The position numbers and the translations under genes were made by a program. A stretch of 64,000 bases of DNA from Chalara sp. BL73 (Eukaryota > Ascomycota > Leotiomycetes > Helotiales): assembly GCA_918026815.1 (NCBI GenBank), contig CAKJVC010000155.1, forward strand, positions 248,001-312,000, in the 5' to 3' direction. The notes below the pieces were generated by a model. That model was not told where the DNA came from. It saw only the letters and a list, made by a program, of their open reading frames with translations, and searched no databases. This document shows positions 48,691 to 60,014 of the stretch, piece by piece; within the stretch, counting starts at the first letter, position 1, and every line of letters starts with the position of its first letter.

Positions 48691-50235
48691 TCACCCCAAC
48701 GCCGCACGCCAACGATCCAAAGACCTTTTTTTCTCCCCACCCGCCGCCAGATAATAAGAAAGATTTCGTCGCCGCCTTGCCATCCTAATTTCTCTTGCTC
48801 TAAACAGGTTACCCAGCTCCCAACTCAGCTGCCTGACATCAACCGTATGCACGTCCAGCTTCGGCTTATCCTGCTCCCGATTAATGAAGCATTGGATCGC
48901 CCAAAGTAACGTCGTCAAAGACTCTATGCTTGGCGAATTCTCACCGTGACGATCGCTCGAACCTACGCCGGTCAGACGGCCGTTGGAAAGCTGCTGTTCA
49001 GACCGCAACCGCATTTCCCCCTGCGTCGCATCCAGAAGAGGACGCGCCAATTGGGGGCTGCAGGAAAGCAGCTGATTCAGCAAACGGATCCGCAGGCTGA
49101 ACCTCGGGCGAGGGTTGGTTGTTTTCGTCGTGGTGGAGGAACTCGGCGAGCATGAAGTCGTCGTTAAAGTTGAGGTTGTTGTCGTCAGCCAGATGATGGT
49201 AGTCAAGATTGAAGTCGTCGGCAGGAGGGAGGATCCCGTCCGCAAAGAACGCATTATCTGATTCAGAGGGTTGAGGAGCACCCAAGAAGCCGTCATAGTC
49301 AAAGCTAGGATCTGAAAAATTGTTGAAGTGGAAACCGTCCAGGGCCGGTACGCTCCCGATTGACACTGCAGGTCGCACAACAACGCGGCAGGTTGTTGTG
49401 TCAAATCGGAAGGTGTGGCGTTGGAGGAGTCTACGACAGGGTTGAGGGCTGGGGAGAGGGAGGCTGGATTGACGGTGGCGGTGGGCTGACTGGGGATGGA
49501 GATAGGAGCGGAGATGGATGATCTTTCTGGGGCATCGCGCGAGCTGAACAGTTCTTGGGACAGGGTAACCGGTGAGGGTGTGCTGCGGAACTGCTCAGTA
49601 TGGGCTGGCGAGGGCACAGAGGCGGCTGGGAAGACGACGTTACCGGTCGCCGCCTCGAGCTGTTTCTGCATCAGCACGAACTTAGCTTGCATCTCTGCTA
49701 GCTGCTGCTCGAGTGCTTGATTTCTCCGCGAAACATCGTCTTGGTTGCTGAGTAAGGCCAGACGCCGCTCGAGGTCGATGTTCCGTTCTTCGATGGCACG
49801 CTTCTCAGCCTCAAGAGCCTCGACCTCTTGACGCTTGCGTTCTCTCGATGATTGTGCGGCCCGACGATTTCGGAGCACCCGCTCCACACGGCGTTGCTCC
49901 TTCTCATCTTCGGTCTTGGCTCGCTTTCTGATGCGCGGGTTAGCAGTCATATCTACAATAGTGAACTTCTTGTCCAGTATGTACCTCGGTGGTAGGTTTG
50001 TCTTGGGCTCAGGCAGTTGTTGCCCCCAAGATTTCCTCTTCTTAACCGGCTTCTTTTGTTCTGGTGCGGGTGTGTCTCCTGCCACCGATCCTCCAAAGTT
50101 GCTGTCGGCGTCATATGAACCCGGAGACATGGAGTCATTGTTCTCGAACAGCGAAGGGTATTGCTGACCAGGCGACCCGAAGCTGTCTGCCAAACTCTCC
50201 GCCGGCGACTCGAGTTTGAAGTGTGGAGTGGCCAT
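48691..50235 (-). CDS. hacA: HacA/Hac1 bZIP transcription factor of the unfolded protein response
   Basis: Nuclear activator of ER chaperone and secretion genes, controlled by Ire1 splicing. Spliceosomal exons are 50235-49985 and 49927 onward; a 57-nt intron (49984-49928, branch CTAAC, AG acceptor) separates PKTNLPPR from KRAKTEDEKEQ. The bZIP basic region VERVLRNRRAAQSSRERKR and leucine zipper lie at about residues 92-146. Without Ire1 splicing the frame runs to 48691 (495 aa). Removing the 20 nt at 49365-49346 shifts frame to an acidic, aromatic C-terminus (DGFHFNNFSDPSFDYDGFLG to GGNAVAV) ending at 48998 (386 aa), the expected active form. The N-terminus is Ser/Pro-rich and acidic. The leader contains an upstream ORF. 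Confidence 0.93.
   Translation of the reverse strand: MATPHFKLESPAESLADSFGSPGQQYPSLFENNDSMSPGSYDADSNFGGSVAGDTPAPEQKKPVKKRKSWGQQLPEPKTNLPPRYILDKKFTIVDMTANPRIRKRAKTEDEKEQRRVERVLRNRRAAQSSRERKRQEVEALEAEKRAIEERNIDLERRLALLSNQDDVSRRNQALEQQLAEMQAKFVLMQKQLEAATGNVVFPAASVPSPAHTEQFRSTPSPVTLSQELFSSRDAPERSSISAPISIPSQPTATVNPASLSPALNPVVDSSNATPSDLTQQPAALLCDLQCQSGAYRPWTVSTSTIFQILALTMTASWVLLNPLNQIMRSLRTGSSLLPTTSILTTIIWLTTTTSTLTTTSCSPSSSTTTKTTNPRPRFSLRIRLLNQLLSCSPQLARPLLDATQGEMRLRSEQQLSNGRLTGVGSSDRHGENSPSIESLTTLLWAIQCFINREQDKPKLDVHTVDVRQLSWELGNLFRAREIRMARRRRNLSYYLAAGGEKKRSLDRWRAALG
49346..49365 (-). promoter_or_regulatory. 20-nt unconventional (Ire1-type) intron of hacA
   Basis: On the minus strand the context is GACCTGCAG, then the 20 nt TGTCAATCGGGAGCGTACCG, then GCCCTGGAC. 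The upstream CTGCAGT matches the Ire1 loop consensus CNGCNGN. The exact cut could be a few nt earlier on both sides without changing the resulting frame. A 20-nt length agrees with hacA introns known in filamentous fungi. Removal switches from the Ser/Thr-rich frame to the acidic frame. The paired stem-loops were not folded here. Confidence 0.85.
49928..49984 (-). other. Spliceosomal intron of hacA, in-frame and stop-free (57 nt)
   Basis: Starts GTACAT, contains a GCTAAC branch site about 15 nt from the end and finishes ATCAG. It is 19 codons long without a stop, so unspliced mRNA would encode an extra 19-residue insert right before the basic region. The flanking protein joins smoothly only when it is removed (NLPPR to KRAKTED). 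Confidence 0.85.
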
Positions 50236-50332
50236 GACGATGGTGGTTGTGCTGCTCTGTGTATGTGGGCAGCGGGTTGATGATTGGGTAGAATTGTATT
50301 GTGTTGTGGATGAGTGATGAAAATGGTTTTGG

Positions 50333-50557
50333 TCAGTAGTTGTAGGCCATATTGAAATGGACAGCTGGCCTCTTTGCAGTTGTGGGGACTGGCGTAGGAT
50401 GACTCAACGGACTGGTTGGAGGCAGCAGTGAAGTGCCCAACCAATCACGATGGGGTAAAATATCGGGGCAAACACGATCAAGCGTGATGACCCTGAATCT
50501 ATTGATGTGCTGAAGATGCTGTTGTTGTGAAGAGGACAGATGGACACTTTCTCTCAT
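50333..50557 (-). promoter_or_regulatory. Possible upstream ORF in the hacA leader (74 codons)
   Basis: An ATG-started frame on the hacA strand (MRESVHLSSSQQQ to MAYNY) ends 97 nt before the hacA start codon; its last five codons also form a minimal ATG frame. hacA leaders in aspergilli carry an inhibitory upstream ORF, so a similar role is plausible. It depends on where transcription starts, which the sequence does not show. Confidence 0.4.
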
Positions 50558-52840
50558 TTCAGAGGAGAAGTGGCCTCTTTATGAATGTTTTGGGGTCAGC
50601 ACTAAGCCTTGGCGTTCGCTTGGTGAAGTGGAATGGTTCCTTCCATTTTTAGGGGGGTTGGTGTTGGTGCATCCCTGTCATTGTCTCCTCCGTATTAGGG
50701 AGGCGGCTAATTGCGTGCGTGTGCGCAGTTTCCAAGCCCAGTTCCCATGCCCGTACGTTGGTGTTTGGTCTTGTCCTATAGGCATCCTCGGCCCTGTAAG
50801 TATTGACATTACTACACTGGGCTCTACTCCTCTGGTACTACCACCACCATCATCTATCGCCAGCTTCATATGCCCCAAAGAGCATCATGAAAATAACTTT
50901 AATGCTAGCTTCAAGGAGAGCAAAGCCGGCGACTTCACTTCATGTGACAAGAAAAGTTTATTAGGTGGTTGATTGTATCGCGGAAGTTCCTCACGGTTTC
51001 ACCACGATGGGGAAGGGGACGAGGGATGGTTACGAAAGTCACCCAGACCTCCTGGCGATCCTCTCTATTCACCCCTCAGGCAAGAGACGACGACGGCCCG
51101 CTCGGGTCGTGTTAGGGGGGGGGGGAACCCTTTACTACACTGTACCACAGCACAGTACAGTACATACACTACAGTACACTACCAGTCCCTACCGGAGCCA
51201 ACAATAGACATCCGTGTCTAGAATCATCCATCGGATGGATGACTGGGGGCCGCCCTCAATTACGATATTGCTGCGAATCTGCAACGATAGGTACGCAATC
51301 ATCCTCATCACTTTCCCGCCTTCATAGGCATCTTTTCCGCACTGAAAATAATGCCCTAAATCCCCTTCTCCACAGCTACGCATCGCTCAGCTTAATTCAG
51401 CTCAGGTCAGCTCATTGCTTGGTGTGTCTCTCTTTCTCTCCAACTACCGTATTCCACGCCTTGCTTCGCCCCTATTCAGAAACCTAACCAAATCAAACTC
51501 TGATGCCCCTTACCTGCATCGCGTACCAACAGCGTGCTTGTGCCTCACATAATATTAGAATAATCATATGCATTTGGTGAGTACTACTGCAGCTAAAGAT
51601 TGGGTCACCTTTGCGACCGACTGCCCACATGTATCCGCCAGTCCAGTCCCTCACGTCATTCCACCACCAATTCCCACAATAGGCAATACCAAATACATTA
51701 CACACAACCGACGCATATATCACGTTGCCTCTAGACTTTTTATTTTAAACAATCAACGCAGATAAAAACATGATCACGATCCGAACTGCCTTTTCAACGT
51801 TTTCCCCGTCGTTCCATATCCCATTTTGCCAAAACACCCTTCCCCACCAAACTCGGAGGCTCTGGAAAGAGAAAGGCGGAGCTGGAAACCAGAACAACAG
51901 CCCACCACGAAAGGAGAGAATATGTGGGGGAGCAGATGTGGCTCATCTCAGCACAACGCCACCAAAGGGCTTTTTCTTATTTTATGCATGTGAGATCCTT
52001 CGGCATAAATATAGATTTTTTGGTCTGACCCGACAATTCACTTACTATACGCTCCACGCTTACGAAAGGATGCACGTTTTCCATTTACTCATTCCCAATA
52101 AGAAGCAACCGCTTTTTACCAACTGACGATGGGCGAAGTTCGAATTTATGAGGCCTCAAAAGGAAAGTCGGAAAAAAGTGAGGGAGGGCTGAGAGGCGCA
52201 CGCTATCTACCTCCCACCATCATAACTAGGCTAGTTGCCTTGTCTCGGCACTCTACTTACTTACGATTGCGAGATCTTGCCAAGTAAGTTTGACTGACCA
52301 GTATCAGGAATGCAGGGGCTGCTCGTGACACGGACAGGGGCGCTGATTCGTGGGTTTCATAATGCCCCCTTTCGGAATCTGCCAGGAATCGGAGGATAGG
52401 TGCATCTCGGATAAATTTTGGCCGTGCTTTTACTTGCACACCCTCAATTTTTGACTGTAGCCCCTGTTTCTGCCTACACATGCTAAGGCCCATTATGCCT
52501 TGCTGCCTCAAGATTGGGGCATATATCTAGCTTCACACCAGGACTTGATAGCTCAGATCCGGGTGTGAGGAGAATCTGATTGTGGGGCTCGGAGTGTGCT
52601 GGAGGAAGAATTGGCATGTCCTCGTTGACTTGGTACAAAAGCTAAGTGGAAAAAAGGAAAGCTATAACTTGCCTCAAGAACCAGAGATCTGTGCTCCAGA
52701 AAGTGTGCTCGGATACACAAAGCAGCTTTATCCCACTTTGATCCATGTTCAAAGCATGAAAGGGAGCATTTGAAATGGTTGGCGTCGAGTCTGGATTCAC
52801 CACAACAACATCTCTACGACCGTACGTTCCCTGAACCGCT
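50558..52840. other. Intergenic stretch upstream of hacA
   Basis: 2.3 kb including the probable hacA promoter. It contains a 13-nt G run (51113-51125) followed by a GTACA-rich tract (about 51134-51182). No gene is supported. Confidence 0.5.
51113..51125 (+). repeat. Guanine run (13 nt)
   Basis: Uninterrupted G run followed directly by a quasi-repetitive ACAGTACA tract. About 880 nt upstream of the hacA start codon, on the C-rich strand for hacA. Confidence 0.85.
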
Positions 52841-54137
52841 TTAGCTGAATTTCAAAGGCCATGTCTTTGTCACAACGCGCTTCTCTCTCCATGGACAATG
52901 CCGGGACGCGATATCATCAACTATGGGAAGTTTACGTCTGCATTCGTGGGAGCCCAGCGGCCCTTCATCAATAAAATGCTTAATGGTGGTAACGATGTTC
53001 AGCAGCGCAATGGCAACTTTAAAGCCAGCATCGAGAGACTGCTTAAACTCAGGTGTCATAATGCTTCCTGCAATACACATGATTATAGCAAGTGCCAGAC
53101 GCGATGGCCATTTGTTGAACCTCTCCTTCACAGGAAGCAAACGTCTTAGCGCTGTCATGTCGTTCGTTGCCCCTAATGCATTCTCATATTCACAGTCAGA
53201 ACTGGATGCAGCCGTAGTGTGCGCGCTGCCAATGCTCTTAGGCTGTGTAATTGCATCGGCTTTGTTTCCTCGGCAGTGGCCGACAAGTCCTGGATACTAT
53301 TTGAAAAGCTGGTCTGGGATATCAAGATCATAGGCCGGCTCCATGCAGCAGTCAATCCTTTGTTGTTCGTATATGAAGCAATAAGCTTCTCAGACATACG
53401 TTTGAGCCTCCATATCTAGGAGAGAGCACCGTGGAGAAGTCAGCCCTTCCTTGGATGGAGAGCCATATATCTACGCTCAACAATATTGCTTCTTGAAATT
53501 TCAGCGTATAAACGCATTTCTTTGTTCCAACAAGTGTGTCGACCATGTGTTCCTGTACATGTCTTTTAGTTTTGACATAACAGTGGTGCCAAGGTCATCT
53601 TGCAATACTGAAAGCGTATGGAGGTACTGCTTTCCATGCTTAAAAGCAACGACTGGGAACTCGAAATGCTGCCTTGCAGAGATATCTGTCGGCACCTCGG
53701 CCGTGTGAGGTAGATTACTGGGTTTTGCAGTTTCTACAGCAATCGTGCTTCTGGCACATTGTGATACTATGGGAAAACAAAGAAGGAGGCTGGAACCGGA
53801 TGCCTGTTGCAAATTTCCGAAATAGCGGTAGACTCCATTGAGTTCTTTTATCCCCCTGCTGCGTTAAACAACACAAAAGTTTAATCAGAGCAGGTTCATA
53901 CTCCCATTTTTGAAGTTTGGACAGCCCTTGCGCTTCTATTTGGTCGGCGATGTTTGCCAAAATTATGGTTAACTTCGTTGAAGCGAGAAAAGTGGTTAAA
54001 ATGACTTCTAAGATATAGCGTATGCACAATGCGTTATCTGTTTCTCTTGTAATGACGAAGCAATTAGGACACAAAATTACTCTGTGGTTGTTGTTCCGCG
54101 CCTCGTTGTTATGGTTACACGAATAAGTGCATGCCAA
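52841..54137 (-). pseudogene. Possible decayed protein-coding relic, family unknown
   Basis: Successive minus-strand frames overlap without clean introns: 54137-53715 (Cys-containing, no ATG start), 53812-53501 (no ATG start), 53397-53173 and 53158-52841 (MTALRRLLPVKERFNKWPSR, then a helical SLDAGFKVAIALLNIVTTIKH). The frame changes around 53180 with no room for an intron, which fits a frameshifted relic. No domain recognised; it may be non-coding. Confidence 0.22.
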
Positions 54138-54351
54138 GCTATGGACTAGACGAATAGGAGCAAGTGTAGCAGCGCCTTGGATTTAGCCAAGCAAAAGCCT
54201 CATATGAGACACACAAGTTCTTGTGGGCAGGTTGGCAAGGCTGGGATTTCATGACATTGCGGGTGACTGCAAACTCCTGCCGATCTCATTGTCTATGCCT
54301 CTGTCCTGATAATAATAACATTATCTTTATCTCCTCCACCAGTCTGCAAGT

Positions 54352-56667
54352 ATGAGTTGGAGCCAGGAAAGAATTATCAGTGAATTAGAATCAATACTCG
54401 ATGCTGAATTATCAGCTACAGATGGCTACAGAAGCGCGAGGGGTCCGTCTTCATTCATGCAAGGGCTCTTTTCGGGTCCTGCTCTACCCTGGGACATCAG
54501 TGAGCCATCCGAAGCCAGCGCAACTCCTCCGCTTTCTTTGGGCTCAACTGCATCAATTTTAACTTCGGATGAGCAATTGTCACCTTCGTCTGGCTCAACC
54601 AGGCAGCTCATAGCCATGGGAGATACAGACTATTCAGCGACCCAAAAGGTTGCCTCGCCTCACTATAATACGCAGAATCTCCCATTTTATACCTCACAAA
54701 AAAAACCCTTAACCTCTACCGAGTCTTTCCCTTCTGCTAATGTGACCACTCCTCCTTGGTTCTCGCCGTTATCCCTATCGGAGTCCAGTCCTAGGCCAAT
54801 AAGGAATAATGCACGTCCAAAATCATTTCCTGTCAAAAGCCGCCGACTTAAAGGCTCCTTGACCAGAGTTCGTCGCTCCCGTACCCCAGAGAAGCGCAAT
54901 TCAACTTACGCCAAATCAACGCACGTCTCAGGCTACAAGAGTGATCTTTACACACCAACGTCTCCAAAAGTAGATGAAACTCTCCCTATTTGCACGTCTG
55001 CATCATATTTAATCCCGTGGGAATCTTTCGAGAATGATGAACTCTTCTGTGAGGAAAACCAAGCAACGCCAAACATAGACAAAAGCAAGGTGCAAACCCC
55101 TGAAATAGGCTGTGCTCCTGGGAGCTTTAACGAGATTCCCCACATATACAAGTCAATGACTATTGATATATGCGGTGCGGACGAGAAGGTCTCAGAAAGC
55201 GGAAGTTTGGAGGAGCAAGCTTCAGCGAGACATGAAGACAAGAAATCTTCACAGAACCACCCTACGAGTTCGCTACAATGTTTCTATACTATTTCGAACT
55301 ACGGTGTGGACCACAATGATCAGCCACACAACGAACTCTCGAGTAAGAAGGAAAGTAGGGGGAGAAGTAGTGGCGATGACCAAATGGATGTTCAACAAAA
55401 GACTGAGAGTTGGTCGACCGATATCGCCCTGACTATCAGCCGCAATTTTAAGTTAACGAATCCAAACCTGCCAATCATATCCTCGACTTTGACAAGATTG
55501 ATGGAAATCTTTGACAATGGGCCGCTAGATACTGAGGATGCGATACCTGATTGGGAAAGCACTGAACCATCTGACATGGAAACATCATCCTCAAGCGGTT
55601 ATGGAAACGGATCGTCATCCGATACGGGTACTACCGCAGCAAGTTCGTTTGGGACTCCTATGAATTCTAGTGACAATCAGGCGCTTGGGCAAGGTGTAGA
55701 CAGAGCAAAGCCTTTACTCAAGGGATCCGACAAAAAGAGCCGTTCATACAAAGGTAAACGAAAACAACTTGTATGCCACTTTCATGCTCGATTTCCAGGC
55801 CAATATTGTGTAAATTCCCAGGCGGGAGATCGGTACTCAGTATGTGCAAAGCGCGGTCAGCTGAGTATTGCAGCATTGAGGTGAGCAGCTGGGATCTTCC
55901 TTTGTGATTGAGGCTAATACTATTAAAGGCAACACTACAAGCAGAAGCACACAGCCTCCCGATGTCTTCGATGCGGTGAGCTCTTTGACAGCGCCGATCT
56001 AGTACGTCAGCATCTCAATGCAGACGAGAGATGCATACAACATGAGAAAACGCAATGGCCGAGTGTTAACCAAGCCGAGAACATTAATGAAGAGATACAA
56101 CAACGAATCGACAAGTATTTAAAAGATAAGCTCAACGAGGCGAATGAAAAGGAGATGAGAACCTGGATATCAAACTGTATCGTTGAATTTGCCGGCACAG
56201 ATCACGACAAGAAAGATGAAAATGAACTTAGAATCTGGTACATCTACTGGTTCTCACTATTTCCCGGGGTTCAAATCCCAGCACATCCTTGTAAGTACCT
56301 TGAATCCAAGCTTCACCATGTCCGCTGAGCGTTTTTAGTCTGGGAGGATAGAGCACGAAAGACAAATGCCGAGCAACTTCGCGAATGCTTTGAATTGCAA
56401 CTAGACTTGGAAATCGAACTAGGCACGCCACTTAACAAGATAGAAATCATGCGCATTCATGACGCTGCTCAAGGATTTGTCGCGAGCATGAACCATGCTA
56501 GCTCGCGGCCGGTCCCTGACGTTATAACTGAATGGGCCATGACAGCGCCAACCCCTCGCACGTCCGAGATCACAATGAATCCGCCACCCTTGTTTGACGA
56601 TGTCTCGCCAGCCGCTTTCCATGAAGGAACCAAATCACCAGATATCAAAAGGCGTCGGTTTGAATGA
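54352..56667 (+). CDS. Fungal protein with C-terminal zinc-finger (C2H2-like) region
   Basis: Exons 54352-55880, 55929-56290 and 56339-56667 join in phase to 739 aa. Residues 1-470 are Ser/Thr/Pro-rich and disordered, with a basic patch (SRRLKGSLTRVRRSRTPEKR, about 162-181). From about residue 475 a Cys/His region follows: LVCHFHARFPGQYC, then across intron 1 LRQHYKQKHTASRCLRCGELF and VRQHLNADERC, that is two adjacent C2H2-like modules. A helical segment (ENINEEIQQRIDKYLKDKLNE) and WYIYWFSLFPG follow. This architecture recurs in filamentous fungi as predicted C2H2 proteins of unknown role. It ends in a basic KRRRFE, a possible nuclear signal. Confidence 0.82.
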
Positions 56668-59600
56668 AGGTAGCTTAGTAGAGGCTCCATCAACAGACTA
56701 AAGAGGAGACTTGCACGCAAAATTAGTTGCGCCCGAAATCCAGACAGCCCATCAAATGGGCCTGGAACAAATTTGTCTTGCCTACAGTTTGTGCTTTCAG
56801 TAGCTAGATCATGGAGAAGATGGAGTTGATATATGGAATCGGGACCCAAAACACCTAAGAAGACACGGCGGTTTAAGAGATTAGAAAGTAGCCCTAACGG
56901 TCGAAGCAGAATTCAAAGGTATATTATTCAAATATCCAACAGAGGTCGTCAGAACGCCAAGGCGATGAGACCCCTGGCCTCGCTTCCCCTTTTCCTTCCG
57001 ATCACGTTTCGACTTCACGTCAGCCTCCTCCCTCCCTCACGCTCCTTCTCCCTAACCCTCCCCCAAAATCAACCCAACAACATCCCTCCGTACACGCTCC
57101 AGCATCAATTTCAACCCAAGCCCCTCTCACCAGTAATCCCGCGTAAACCCCTCCCCCCTCTTCAACATGTCATGGTTCCAGCTCCACCAAACAAACCGGC
57201 CCACAGAAAAGTCAAAAAGCGCACCATATAACGAATCCAACACATGACAACTAAGCACGCAGCATCCATCCTCATTTCCAAATATGAATAAGCGGCAGAC
57301 GTATCACGATGGCTGTCCACAGGAAACACCGATCAGATTGGCTGGGGAGCGCCGTTTACAGGTGCGCCTGCTTTTTTTTTCTTTTCCTTTTTGGACCTTG
57401 AGCTTAGATTCGTATTGTGAAAGTTTCGCTGTTGGGGGTATGCTGTTTGTTTTGGGTTTGCTGTTGGTTCCGGATGCGCATATCTACACGAAGGGGCATA
57501 TGGATGTAGCGGCTTTGCGAAGCTGCATCTCCCGGGGCGAAGATTTTTTTTCAGGGGTTGTGGTGTTATCTTTGGGTAAGGTGGGTGCTCTGAAGCTCTG
57601 GCTTGCTGGCCGGGCTTCATCATGCCGTGCGGGATAGACGTGGTAATTTATATCGTTGAATCGAGAGAGGATATGGCTAGCTGCGAACGGGGGGGTAGAG
57701 CGAATACCGCACATCTTGATCATCAACCTGACGTGCATGTAAGGTTTCGTAATTTCAGGTATAAAAGAGCAGCTCTTTCTCATGCGATCGTCTTCAAGTT
57801 ACGAGAACACAGGGAATCACACAACATGGGTGACGCAAAGAAGCCGTTTGCCTTTGTAGGCTTGGGGCAGCGAAACCATTTCAATCTTTCCGCCCTCGCA
57901 AGTCTCGAAACGGGCAGGTGATATAAAGCGTTGCACAGCCCTGTTAATTGTATCTGCCCACAGCTTATATCGCAAAAATCTTGCTGTTGTCTGTTGTTTC
58001 GCCGGCAGCTGCAAGCACATAACCCGTATGCAATCAATGCCCATGCAAGCTCTATCAAGTGCTGCCCCAAGGGCGTTTGTAAGCCGTCATATCCGGCTTG
58101 CATAGGTCATCGCTCTAGAGCGGGAGCCGCTCCTTCCTGATACGAGGCCTAAAATTCCCTGATCTTACATGGAAAGGAAGAGAAGTTGAAGGATGGCCTT
58201 TATATGCGTGATCAGCGAGACCACCTCTGGTACACCCGTTGATTGCGGATAGAAAATTGAGTATATGCACGTTAATCATATAGCATCGAGCCTTAACTGC
58301 GAGTCAAATCCTGGATTGGATTCGCTTATATATGGCTTTAATGCAGCCTAAAATTTGCTGCAAGAGGCTCGGGAGATTGAGGTTGAGATGTTTAAGGGAA
58401 GTAATAGCTGTTGCTATTTTATAACTTGCTGTCATTTATACTGTTGCTTTTTGTCTTTTGCTTTTTGCTTTGAGATCTAGAAATGCCTAGAGATAAAATA
58501 GAAAGAAAAAAGAGCAGCATGAGCGATTTGTGTAGAATGCGTATGAACTTCAGATATTCCTGCTACGCGGAGCGTGGCCAAACTTAAAAAGCTACTTAGT
58601 CAGCTTTCATCTTTTGTTATCTTTACAAGGCTTCGGGCTTTTTTGGGGGGGCACTGTTGTGTGATCGGTCTTACTCAAGTTGCTGTATTCTGTTGTTTAG
58701 TAAAATGAAAATATATATATATATATATATATGGTGAACCTGGACATGATATGCTGTTGGGTTTATTCTAACTTGAGAATATAAAAGCTGCCTCTTTGAG
58801 GTAGGCTCCTATTCAGACTTGGAAAACTTAGCACGGCCAGAAGCGTAAAAGGAGATGCTGAACCCTTTGGTTATTGTAGTACTGTCGTGGACTTCCTTGA
58901 AAGAGTACACCATAGCGCCCTCTCCACAGTTCTATAAATATTATGATATCTTGTACCCATCTATAAGGATTACCATCGCCGTCAATGTTCTTCCTGCTGT
59001 TGATGTACAGCTTACCGTTAGAAGGTAACATTTATGAGCATGTCATTCTAGTAACAGTAAGCTCTCTTTCTGCATTTGTGTTGTGGCAAAACATGTCGCT
59101 CTGCCCTTGTTATCTCTCACAGTTGTTAGCATTGCGATTTCTTGTTTTCGCACGAAGCGCTGCGTGTGATATCCGCCGCGACAACTGATACGCTGCCAGT
59201 CACCTTTCCGCATCTCGCCTGGGAATCCAATGTGAAACTAACTCCATCTTTAAATGCGTTTGGGCGGCGCTTCTCAGAGTGCAGTACGAGAGAATGAATA
59301 CTTTGGTAGGGATCAAGTTGGGTCGGATTTCATGGTATGAGCCTTGTGAATGGAAGTCATCGGTGGATTGGTAATTGTAAATGAGTTGGAGGGCTGTAGC
59401 ACACTAATTGTGCGCCATTTGACTTTTGGGCTTGAACTTGCATGATTATGGCATGTGTGCTCTTGATTAAGCCGTTTGGGTTTAGTCATCGATACCAAAG
59501 CGTTTCTAAACCTGGTGTGCTTGTGTTTGACTCAGAGTAGTTCTCGAGGCCATGTGAAATGCGTGATTATGTGGTTTCTTGTGATATACTTTGTAATTTT

Positions 59601-60014
59601 TTGCTGGCTTTAGAGGCGCAGGTGAGGACTTCCAATCTCCCTTGGCAGATTATGAGTGCTTGTTCCACCAGGTATCTGTGAAACCAAGGTCGGCTCCTCG
59701 TCGCATGACTGGAAGAGAGCTCCAATGGTGTATAGTTACACAACAGTCATGCTGCAGGACTCCCACCACCTAGCCGTAGCTTAGTGTCAACCTTGTCCAA
59801 TCACCTAGCCGGTTACGTGCTCTATATCTTATTTTTCCAAGGGTCGCTGCACATGCAGCATAGCTGGCACGTAAGAGATCTGCGCTGCGTGGGATATATC
59901 AACCTCGTCCATACAGGGTTGGATATCTACATAACGCCTCAATACAATTCTGAACACGATGTACGCACGTATTTCCTTACTCACTTTTTCAACAACGAAT
60001 TTTGAACAACGAAA
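56668..60014. other. Gene-poor stretch of 3.3 kb
   Basis: Only short frames: 56833-57231, Pro-rich from its middle on, and 57284-57637, with one hydrophobic segment. Neither has a recognisable domain. 58.2-58.9 kb is strongly AT-rich. No RNA gene seen. Confidence 0.5.
58711..58732 (+). repeat. (AT)11 microsatellite
   Basis: Eleven AT units in the AT-rich stretch. Confidence 0.92.

Noticed and set aside
49953..50444. Long minus-strand frame overlapping the hacA start
   Set aside because: Starts at TTG with no ATG and overlaps hacA exon 1 in another frame; treated as a shadow.
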